Assembly (NCBI GenBank): GCA_032433595.1
Contig: JASWJB010000537.1
Location: 1 to 18,609 of the forward strand
DNA length: 18,609 bases
Direction of reading: 5' to 3'
Source: Conoideocrella luteorostrata
Lineage: Eukaryota; Ascomycota; Sordariomycetes; Hypocreales; Clavicipitaceae
Shown: positions 1-8,268 of the stretch, one piece after another
Layout of the letters: each line of letters begins with the position of its first letter
How positions within the stretch are numbered: the stretch's first letter is position 1
Notes under the pieces: model-generated
What the model was told of the DNA's origin: nothing
Seen by the model: the letters and a program-made list of their open reading frames with translations, nothing else
Databases searched by the model: none
Program-made: the position numbers and the translations under genes

Positions 1-567
1 GGGAGGACTTGCATGGCGGTTCAACTAGTGCTTGCGGGGGGGGGGGGGGGGGGGGGTGGTGTTTTGTGTCAATTTTTGGCTTCTTAATTAATCATGCATA
101 CATGGAATGAGCCCACGACAAGAAATTGATTTCTTGGTCGTCTTTATTTATCTGGATAGTCTTCATGGCCGGCCTTTCGACATTTCCCATACAATTCAAT
201 AAAAATGAAATCAAGTATACTACATCACGTGGCATGATTTTTTATGTTTTCTGTTTTTGCATTACCTGCTAGCTCGGAAAATACCTGAGCTGAGGGCATG
301 CGAACACTTTATGCCTCCCTCCCACTGTAACTGCGCAAACGCAAGTGAATTCCCGCTGAGCGCAACCCAAAACATGACAAATTGTCTCGAAACTCCCCAA
401 TAGTATAGTACCGGAGTACTCCGTATAGGCATCAAAAATCGTCCCATGTCTTGAATCGTCGATGCAATACTAAACCAATATGATATAAATCCCGCTCTTG
501 TTTGCCCGCTAAAGCCCCGTGATGAATTTCGTTGAATTTCGATGCAAGTAATATATAACTCCCTCGC
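1..567. other. Spacer downstream of SSL1, with a 21-G run
   Basis: No gene is visible. An uninterrupted run of 21 G sits at 36-56. A perfect 12-bp palindrome CGGAGTACTCCG lies at 412-423 and overlaps a TACTCCGTA motif at 417-425. The part next to 568 would hold the 3' UTR of the minus-strand SSL1 gene. The short reading frames here have no recognisable protein features. Confidence 0.6.
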
Positions 568-2119
568 CTAAGCATCCACCTCCATGGCACCGTTGGTCTG
601 GTGCCCATGTCCATTCCCATTAACACTGGCTGCTGATGCAACATCGTTCTGCGTGCTGCTCTGGCACCCGGGACAGTTGTGAATGACCTCGTGTGCAAAG
701 ACGTCGCAATCGATGCAAAAGTGATTCCCGCACACCTCGCACCCATATCGCCCACTCTCGCTGACACCTTTGGACTTTGAATGCCGAGACTCCTCCTTGG
801 ATTGGTGGTCACCGTGTGGCTTGTCCTTCGGAGCCTCTGGAAACGGACACAGGCATGAGAAGCAGGCCGCGGACCGGGGAGCGTCGCGCCACGAGATCTC
901 AACCCAGTTGCGCAGCGGGAACAGATGGTGGTATGATCGCGCCAGATGCGTAGATAGAATGAGCGTCAACCCACAAGCCGGACACTCTGCAGGCAGCCGA
1001 CAAACTCGAGCCGAGCACCGAGTGCAAACGTACCCCTCGCGGATGGGCTTGCTGTGACAGGCACAGAAGCTGATGCTTCCGCCCGGTGCTAGTGTCCGGG
1101 AAGGGAACCCCATCATCAACAGACTGGCCGTATTTTGTTCCTTCGTCCTCGTCACGGGTGGGGTCGTGCCGGCCATAAACAAGTCTCTGAAATGAACTTC
1201 GTCCATGGCAATTCTATATTGGGCGTCATCTCCTGAATTTGTGCGCGAGCACAAGTCTGCGCAGATGGCAACTTGCGCCGAGAGGCCCACGATCGAAACT
1301 CGTATCCTGTCCGTAATCAGATGTGCAATGGTGTCATGAATGTCCCCGGGATCGCTCGACAGCAAGGCTCCGTAAATGATGAGGACTTCTCGGGTACCGT
1401 GTGATGGTGCGTGACTGTATCAAAAAATTGTCATTAGCCTTTTTATTTTCCTAATTTTCCAATTTCTTTTTCTGCTTTTTGAGATGTTGTTCCGGTTTCG
1501 CCCCTACTCGGGACGTCCAGCACGGGTAGCAAACTCACAAGAGAGCGCCACGACACATTTCCAACGCATTCTGCAGACTGGGATTCCCTTGAGGATCTTG
1601 TCCTTCCACAGCCTTTAAGCGCTCAATATGGTCTGCCGGGTTACCACTCAGATCGCTTATCCGCACGGCCACGCCATCCCTCATGCCCACTATCCCCAGC
1701 TGCGAGATTGGATTCTGCTCAAAGTACTCCTTGACAAACGCCACCGCGTAGCTGATTGTCAGGCGGTAGCGTGTAGGGAGCAGATCCTTTTCCGTCATGG
1801 CAAACGACATGTCCAGAACCAAGACCATGTGCCGTATAATCCCTCTCTGTAAAGGTGTCGTGTCTCGCATCAATCTTCGTCGCTTCTCTGCCTCCAACAG
1901 CGTGAGGCTGAGTACGCCATCTTGATCCTCCTCGGGCAGGTTTGCCTCCCACGTCCTCTTCGACTGCTCCCAAGCTTTTGCGCCATTCCTGTCCTTTTTT
2001 CTTTTCGACCGGGAGGACTTGTTGCGAGAAGAAGGCCCGTCATCGTCGGTGACTTGGTGGTCGACCAGCTCGTCGTCCGACATGTCATCGGCGACGAATT
2101 CGCCATCAGAGTCAGCCAT
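568..2119 (-). CDS. ssl1: TFIIH core subunit SSL1 / p44 (transcription and DNA repair)
   Basis: SSL1 (p44) is a subunit of the TFIIH core, which opens promoter DNA for RNA polymerase II and works in nucleotide excision repair; in the family p44 binds and stimulates the XPD helicase. Two exons fit: 2119-1539 and 1414-568, 475 aa, with one 124-bp intron (1415-1538; GTGAGT donor, ATACAG acceptor). The join reads ALFHAPSHGTREVLII, closely matching the conserved p44 stretch. The product has an acidic and then basic N-terminus (residues 1-60), a von Willebrand A-type domain from about residue 95 with a degenerate metal site (DMSFAM), a Cys-rich zinc finger at 311-341 (CACH, CTRC, CPAC) and a C-terminal RING-like C4 module at 378-444 (CFSC, CEVC, CIDC, CPGC). 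The start MADSDGEF was chosen over an in-frame ATG seven codons upstream because the acidic start suits fungal homologues. Length is close to yeast Ssl1. Assignment is firm; the exact start is less so. Confidence 0.95.
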
Positions 2120-3013
2120 GATTGGTGTGAATGGCAGCAAAACCTAGCTACTCCCTAGCAAGCCGGCTGCGTCACGAGAGACGAGGTTTTGGCTCCTTGC
2201 AGCTAAATGTGCCGCGGCGTGTGATTGTGTGATTGTGTGATTAAGTGGCTGTGATGGAGAGTGATGAACCAGCGAGGCTACTCCACAGTTGGAAGCTCTT
2301 TCAGAGTTCATAGCCTCGCGCATCTCCACCTTGAATTTTGATAAACTTCGCACCAATCATAGCGAGACCTTGGTCACCTCACACACACGTCTTTGACCGC
2401 TCCAGACCTCGATCGGTGAACAAAATAGAACATCAAGCGCACAATCACGCAGTAAATGAACTTTTAATAAGACTTTTAAATACATTAAGTCGCTACATGG
2501 GGTATACTACGGCAGTTCGTATCTAAAATGGAGCACTGCAACAGCTGACATTGCCGTGCCAGCTCGCGTTAGCTCGTTGAATCAAAGGCGTGAAGTGGCT
2601 CAGCTCTTCTTTTCCTTTCCTTCCATGATTGTGCGTCTCCAGAGCACCTATCCCACCACCTCTCAAGACTCCCATCATCGTCAAGAGACGCCACGTCTCG
2701 AGGTCTGCATCGAAGACGCCGCCCGTGTCTTAAACTATCCAAACATGTCACCAGCTCTTCGTCCAGTGAGAGTTCTGACGAAGAAGATAACAAGTCGAGC
2801 TGATTTTTCCCTTCAGCCCAATAAAAATAACATCGTACTTTCCATCAAACATATGTATCGTCCCGACCGTCAAGCTAAGCTGTCTGGCTCAACGAGAGAT
2901 TAAAAAAAAAAACCCCTCCCCCGCCGCCATAAAAAAATATTAGTATGCTTCCACCGTCAAACGCCATATCTGGAGAATTATGATATATAAAGGCACACGG
3001 CACTGCTGGCTTA
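2120..3013. other. Intergenic spacer: SSL1 promoter side and 3' flank of the Chs7-like gene
   Basis: No gene is supported. At 2219-2242, about 100 bp upstream of the SSL1 start, there are three perfect copies of the 8-bp unit GTGTGATT. The sequence at 2902-2940 has A runs and C runs just beyond the stop codon of the Chs7-like gene. The longest frames (about 115 aa plus, 74 aa minus around 2556-2903) lack ATG starts and known motifs. Confidence 0.5.
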
Positions 3014-4147
3014 TCAATCGTATGTGGCGCCAGTTTGTATCGGCCAGTCATCCTCGGTGATGCTCGACCAGAAGATCCAGATGGTGACGACGGAAAGCAA
3101 AGTGAATAACGTTTCGAACATGGACCCATCAATTTTGCCACTCGTCCCGTCGCAAATATACTTGCTGATAGCATAGTTGAAAATCTGTCCCAGCGCGAAG
3201 AGTATAGTAGCACCGCCCAGATATATCATCGGCCTGAACTCTCCCAATACCCGGAGGACCAGGATAGCTTCCAAGACGACGAAAGCGACGAGGAATATGA
3301 GTGGGACAAGCTGGTAGAGCACGTATAGAGCAATGTGTCTGTTGTTTGGTAGCATGTAGCTATCGTCCCATTTGTGCGTCCACTTGAGACCAGTATCCAG
3401 GCCAATGTAGCCAGTACCAATGAACAAGGCCGCAGCAGAGATGAGAATAAGACCGATGGAGAGCGCAGTTCCGTCATCGACCAATTGATAGCCAACAACA
3501 GCGTTCATCATGAGAATCCAGGTTGTTGCGATGATTAATGCGATATGGATGGAGCTGAAGGCCTGCATAACCAGGTTGTCAGCAAACGAGCCGGTAAATA
3601 CATACATAATAATCATGAAGATTTCGTACCACGCGAGCAGTCGAGTTCAGTGGGAATTCACCGACTGAGAAAATCTCGCAGATGCTGATGAGGATATAGC
3701 CGATGAGAAACAATTGCATTTCCCTTCGACCCACGGCGGCCCTCTTCCTCTCGGACCGAAGTAAGAGCAATGTCGACATTGCAATAGCAGCACCACACAG
3801 AATGATTGAGCCCAGGTTACCCAAGTGACGGCCTCCACTCAGAGGGATACCTTTCAGTTGGCAACCTTCCCATGGTCCGGTTTGGTTATGATCTGGGCCG
3901 GAGAAGAGCTGCAGCACACACACAAGTTTGTCAGCTACACAAACACAGCACACACACATACACACACAAGATCACAAGAAGTGATCCTTTCTTTCAGGTA
4001 CAAGACGCTCGGCACTGCACTCACATTACAGACTGGCAAGGTGGAGTCCTTGCAAAAGTCCTGTCACATCATGTTAGCCATACGATGAGTTGCCATTGAC
4101 TGTCCGCTAAGACATACATGAAAATTTCCAAAGCCCGTCGACCCCAT
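3014..4147 (-). CDS. Chs7-family seven-helix membrane protein (chitin synthase export chaperone / class III catalytic subunit-like)
   Basis: Members of this family (Pfam CHS7) sit in the ER membrane; yeast Chs7 helps chitin synthase Chs3 leave the ER. Four phase-0 exons fit: 4147-4118, 4060-4025, 3908-3630 and 3562-3014, giving 297 aa; introns are 57, 116 and 67 bp with GT...AG ends. The two tiny first exons encode MGSTGFGNFH and DFCKDSTLPVCN, the family-type N-terminus. Then come HLGNLGSIIL and seven hydrophobic segments (about 53-72, 86-104, 119-140, 148-170, 190-215, 225-246, 260-280), with YQLVDDGTALS after helix 3 and WSSITEDDWP near the end. The YQLxDDGT and ICxGTxGKIDG-like stretches and the C-terminal ITEDDW identify the family. 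Helix and loop sequences suit a filamentous-fungal paralogue better than canonical Chs7, so no symbol is given. Intron 2 holds a TG-rich microsatellite. Alternative first exons cannot be excluded. Confidence 0.88.
3912..3969. repeat. CA/TG microsatellite inside intron 2 of the Chs7-like gene
   Basis: Imperfect (CA)n tracts occur at about 3912-3922 and 3940-3968, broken by short non-repeat sequence. On the coding (minus) strand they read as TG-rich DNA immediately before the CTGCAG acceptor at 3909-3914, where a polypyrimidine tract would be expected in a longer intron. Confidence 0.75.
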
Positions 4148-4743
4148 TGCGACGACTGCAGATTGTATTCGAGGTCAACCGAGCGTCGCATCAACGGCCG
4201 TGCGTGGGAATCGTCGCAGATCGAATTGGCGGCAACAAAGACCCGATGAACGGCGCGCTGAGAAACTTGAGGTTCCCACGCCCGCTCAAGTGCACGGTCT
4301 CGACAACCTCAACGCGATGGGTGGCCTTGTGGTAATTCGGTTCGGTTCGGTTCGCGAGACGATGATGGTGAGATGTTGAAATAGTGTAGGATGAGGCGCA
4401 GATTATCAGGTGAATTCGAGACAATTTCCAGGTAGAGACAGAATAGCAGGTGTTGAAAGGGACCTTGGTGGCTGTAGAGGAGTCCCGTGTCGGCTGACTG
4501 ATGTGGCGGTTGCAGACGCTCAACCGACGGTTGCTCCCCTTGGTGTTGTTGAGATTCCAATGTGCGAGGCAGAGGGTTCGAGAGAAAAACAGGTTTGGGG
4601 CGCCTGGGAGTATAACAGGGCACTGGGTTGGTTCCGGGGGGGGAGCTAAGCGTTCGAGTGGGCCGGGGGATTGTAATAAAAGGCTGGGCCAGGGGGTCTG
4701 ACCATTGGGGGAGGCGCATTGCCTTGTCCGGTAGCATTGCTTA

Positions 4744-4764
4744 GGGGGGGGGGGGGGGGGGGGG
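4744..4764. repeat. Homopolymer run of 21 G
   Basis: An uninterrupted run of 21 G is followed by TGG. A run of the same length followed by TGG occurs at 36-56. On the minus strand it is poly-C, and creates the artificial poly-proline stretches in frames read there. Confidence 0.95.
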
Positions 4765-4911
4765 TGGCAGCACCACACAACACCGGACGACGTCGAGAAG
4801 CCTGCGGCTCGCCAGCGCACTCATCGCTTGTGGGGGTGGGAGCCAAAGCATTGGCGCCGCAGCGCTAGTTCCAGCTAGAACAGGACGAACCTAATAATGG
4901 AACAGGCAGTG

Positions 4912-5112
4912 TTATTTGCTGGCGATGACATTGGGACTGTAACCAAGAAAATCTTCTGAGTAAGCTGGTAAGAGGTGAGGCGTCAAAATGTCTGGTTGGT
5001 ACTCCATGTTCCATACAACAACTGCGACTACAACAGCTAGCCCGCAGGTGCCAGCAAACGATGGCCACAGACCGTTGGCTGGCAGCGGGCAGGCCACGGC
5101 TCGACGTGACAT
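4912..5112 (-). CDS. Candidate small single-helix membrane protein, 66 aa (unrecognised)
   Basis: A frame with a true ATG runs from 5112 to a stop at 4912. It has a short basic start (MSRRAVACPLPANG) and one convincing hydrophobic segment, about residues 20-37 (FAGTCGLAVVVAVVVWN), followed by a polar tail. The layout is like a small tail-less membrane or signal-anchor protein. No family is recognised, and overlapping frames of similar length exist on both strands, so it may be chance. It lies about 765 bp upstream of the Chs7-like start codon on the same strand and could equally be part of that gene's leader. Confidence 0.15.
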   Translation of the reverse strand: MSRRAVACPLPANGLWPSFAGTCGLAVVVAVVVWNMEYQPDILTPHLLPAYSEDFLGYSPNVIASK

Positions 5113-5293
5113 GACGGGGAGTCACGAATCATGGATACATACTCCGTACAGCGTGCAGCTACAAACATGGCACACATCTTAAAGAATGCATCGTCGATTA
5201 TATTACCAGTTGCAGAACATTTAGGCACGCACCATCAGGACTTGACGGCAGCACACTCAACATCATGGCTGAGGCGTCGTGGCGTCTGCCCAT

Positions 5294-5359
5294 GGCTCAG
5301 GTCTGGGTGGCCGGGGCAACACGATTGGCTCAGGTCTGGGTGGCCGGGGCAACACGATT
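5294..5359. repeat. Two perfect tandem copies of a 33-bp GC-rich unit
   Basis: Copies at 5294-5326 and 5327-5359 are identical and begin GGCTCAGGTCTGGGTGGCC. A degenerate third start (GGCTCTGG) follows at 5360. The unit is 11 codons long, so it stays open in more than one frame and produces repeated peptides such as GSGLGGRGNTI, but no gene around it is convincing. Confidence 0.9.
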
Positions 5360-7966
5360 GGCTCTGGTCAGGATGGATCCAGGATGAGACAACCATCTGG
5401 CGCTTGCCATCACCATGTCTCTGGTTCATATTTTGCTCAACGCGCCCGCCCGCCACAAAGCCTTGATTCATGCTGCACACATTGCCATTCCGCGAACATG
5501 TGCGATCGGTGGGACGAGGATCTCAGCCAATGCAGAAATCGGCGTCGACCCGGGGCAAAGCCAGAGATGATGAGCGACTGAAGCTTGCCCATGCTCACTG
5601 AAGCTTTTGGTGGGCCGATAATATCAAGTCACACACCTAATGCAATACAAAAAGAGCTCACGCCTGCGCCTCGTCTGCGGGGACATCGTCCTTACTTCAA
5701 GAGCTATCTATGCAACACCACATCGGGGTTGGCCCGATCGATGATTGGTGATGAGAGGCGATGAGAGCGATGAGAGAGATAAGAGCGTCACGGCAAAGCA
5801 CGCCGCCGCATTGTCCCCTTCACAGACTCAAGTTCGTCACCGAGCCTATATTACTCCGTACATGCATTAAATACTGCGAACCTTTTTAAACGAGTCTCGA
5901 CGTGGTTATAGGACCCAAATCCTCGCACTAACTTGATGCAACATATTGTGCGCCACACATCTGCAGGAACGGAGAACTAGCACGGAGTGGCATCGCCCAC
6001 GGTCGCTTCCCTACCAGAGCCACGTTTGGCTGGAATGCAGTTTAATGTGCTCTGCAATGCAATGTATTTGTATTGACATTGCATTGTACCCCGTACGTGC
6101 ACGCGACCTGCCGGACTGTGTTTCGTACATACAACAACACATATCGTGGACCTGTCCGTCGGGCACTCGCAATTTATCTTACCACCACGAGGTGAACGGT
6201 GCTTCTTTTTCTCCCACGCACGCCAATCAGTCGTCCACCTTGTACGAGGACGAGGGCACGAGGGGGTCAAGCCTCCACGGCCTCTTTTCTTGGCTGCAAA
6301 TCGAAGCATCCATCCATCCCTGTTGACCCGCCCGCTGCTGTTTTTTAAGATTACCTGACCACCATTTGATCTTGCATCGCGCGCACAACTCACTTTCTCG
6401 GCGTGGCGCTAGATAAGCGTTGGTCCTCTCGCAAATTGCATCTCGGCTCCATCCCTGTAACAAGCCAGCTCCGTCTTATTCGTGTTGCTTTTTCGTCCTC
6501 GGCTCCGATGCCGTGCTTCGTGGCCAAGGCCGCTGGTTGGTTTGCTTCATCACGCGCATAGAACCGTACCACGGACGACGGAGTACATACATGCACACTT
6601 GGTAACTACTGCTGAGCCTTTCGAGACCCTTCCAGACAATAATGGTTGACCAATCCTGCCTGATCCAGAGTTATCGGCCGTCGGCTTTGACAGGACTTAT
6701 TCCTCCTTCGTGCCAATGCTGCCCAGTCAACGTCTTTGCGGCTCGCTTCAAGAACACGGAAACAGCCCCTGTTACAAGTCCGTCCCTACGCTTATTTGCA
6801 CCTCTCAACCAACCGGCCGCTGCCGGCCTTTGGAGTTTCAGCAAGCTGACAAGAATAGCCACTGCGTCAAAGAATACGCCAAGGGGACGATATAACTGGC
6901 CGAATTCTGACAACTGGTCTGTTTCACCCGCCTCTATTTATGCGCGTGGATAACCCCGCCAGTCATCATGCCAACATTGGATTCATGCACCATTTTCCGG
7001 ATCATGAGGCTGCTTTGTGCTGCTGAAGTTTTGGCCGGATGCGTTTGTATGGTGGTGTTTGTAATGCATGGCCCAATTGTGTGGTTTCCATCGTCCTTGC
7101 CCGTGACAACAAGACGTGACGTGACGGCTTCAACTTGAGAACTGGGACCATCCCATCCTGATCCACGTCACATGCTGCCACTCTCTGATGACGGCATCAA
7201 ATGGCCTACCTATCTAGTGGTGTAGGAGATCGAGCTTGCGGCGCATCTACGTACGACAGTCTCTGTCTGAAGCGTGGTGGGTAACGATGCCATCCATGTA
7301 TCCAGTCGAACACCTACCCTATATGCCGCAACTGCTGCGCTCAGCATTCCTTGTGCGTCGAGACTCCGTGTTACATAGTGTACCTCCCGGATCATATTTT
7401 AAGACTATGGGCCACAAATGATTGCGACAGTTAACAAAAAAGGGAGATATAGTCAAGTATGAAATCATCGGACGCTGCATCGAACCTAGAATACAAAAAC
7501 TTCAACCAAACATGACTAGTGTACTCCGTAGTGATCCGCTGATCCACAACACATTTGCCGACCCATGGTGGTCAAACACCATACTTGCGAGTAGCGCCGG
7601 TACAGACCTAGCGTTTAATAGCCTCACATTGCAACTTCCTGTTAGGTTCTGCAACATGACGTGTCATATCGCGTGCAATACAGAGTACTCCGTACATAGC
7701 AAGCATCTCGCTATTCAAATGTGTGACGTCCATATCAAACCCCCGTCCTCGTCGTCCGTAAAAAGAAACCGGGCATCGAATCAGCGCGCATTCTTACCAA
7801 CAAGGATGGCGGTCCCCCGATACCATTGGCCACACACTCGGTAATCCGACCAGCCCTGCGGCCACAAATGTGACCCGGCGCGCAACCTTAAATACCATGC
7901 ACCATAAACTCGATATAAAACCACGAACATCATGACAAAACAATTGTTCAAAACTGCAAAAAAAAT

Positions 7967-8085
7967 ACATACAACAGCCGGTGTTCGCTGGTCGTCACCG
8001 ACCCAACTACTAATCTGCCCCTTACTAGCTTGTCTATGGGAGAGCGGACGGGATCCCGAATTTTCTAGTAGGTATGGTCGTATGT
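7967..8085 (-). rRNA. 5S ribosomal RNA, copy 1
   Basis: Read on the minus strand, this 119-nt stretch begins ACATACGACCAT and ends CTGTTGTATGT, the mutually complementary ends (helix I) of fungal 5S rRNA. The interior has the conserved blocks TCCCGTCCGCTC and TTAGTAGTTGGGT followed by GGTGACGACCAGCGAA. Helix II pairs nucleotides 16-21 with 58-63. A T-rich stretch directly after the 3' end (7957-7965 on the plus strand as A) fits RNA polymerase III termination. A TATAAT element lies exactly at -29 (8114-8109), the place of the TATA element known to be required for Neurospora 5S genes. Dispersed 5S genes are normal in filamentous ascomycetes. Helix V could not be paired convincingly by eye, so a divergent subtype or decaying copy remains possible. 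Confidence 0.88.
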
Positions 8086-8108
8086 GGTAGACTGAGGAGT
8101 AAAATCAG

Positions 8109-8114
8109 ATTATA
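8109..8114 (-). promoter_or_regulatory. TATA element of 5S copy 1 at -29
   Basis: TATAAT on the minus strand begins 29 nt before the first nucleotide of the 5S RNA. Its position matches the upstream TATA box known for Neurospora crassa 5S genes. Confidence 0.6.
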
Positions 8115-8149
8115 GAGTCGCGAATTGATAGGTTAAAAACGCAAAAAAA

Positions 8150-8268
8150 ACATACAACAGCCGGTGTTCGCTGGTCGTCACCGACCCAACTACTAATCTG
8201 CCCCTTATTAGCTTGTCTATGGGAGAGCGGACGGGATCCCGAATTCTCTAATAGGTATGGTCGTATGT
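8150..8268 (-). rRNA. 5S ribosomal RNA, copy 2 (tandem to copy 1)
   Basis: This second 119-nt copy has the same orientation, start and end as copy 1; the repeat period is 183 bp, leaving a 64-bp spacer. It differs from copy 1 only at RNA positions 18 (C to U), 23 (A to G) and 61 (G to A). Positions 18 and 61 pair in helix II, so the change turns C-G into U-A and keeps the helix. A T run follows the 3' end (A8 at 8143-8150 on the plus strand). At -29 it has TAAAAG instead of TATAAT, and the flanking DNA is recognisably related for about 40 bp upstream, so the duplication included the promoter. Same caveat on helix V as for copy 1. Confidence 0.87.

Larger units (their letters stand above)
4148..7966. 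other. 3.8 kb spacer without a supported gene
   Basis: This lies between the start of the Chs7-like gene and the 5S genes. It contains a 21-G run (4744-4764), a 33-bp tandem duplication (5294-5359) and TACTCCGTA motifs at 5140, 5852, 7522 and 7686. Open frames exist on both strands (for example 4191-4820 minus, 5131-5466 plus, 6642-6953 plus, 7422-7844 plus). None shows a known domain, conserved intron signals or a family length, and several start without ATG. The minus-strand frame at 4912-5112 is listed separately as a candidate small ORF. Long 5' leaders or non-coding RNAs cannot be judged from sequence alone. Confidence 0.5.

Noticed and set aside
2556..2903. Plus-strand frame of 115 aa between SSL1 and the Chs7-like gene
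   Set aside because: Starts at GTG, has no domain, and both strands are open; treated as chance.
4191..4846. Minus-strand frames of up to 209 aa with poly-proline stretches
   Set aside because: They begin at non-ATG codons, the proline run is just the C21 homopolymer, and there is no domain; the stretch is upstream DNA of the Chs7-like gene.
6642..6953. Plus-strand ATG frame of 103 aa and its minus-strand shadow
   Set aside because: Both strands are open over the same bases, neither shows a recognisable motif or intron signals, and no neighbour supports a gene.
7422..7844. Plus-strand frame of 140 aa just before the 5S genes
   Set aside because: It starts at TTG, and contains two copies of the intergenic TACTCCGTA motif, so it is more likely non-coding.
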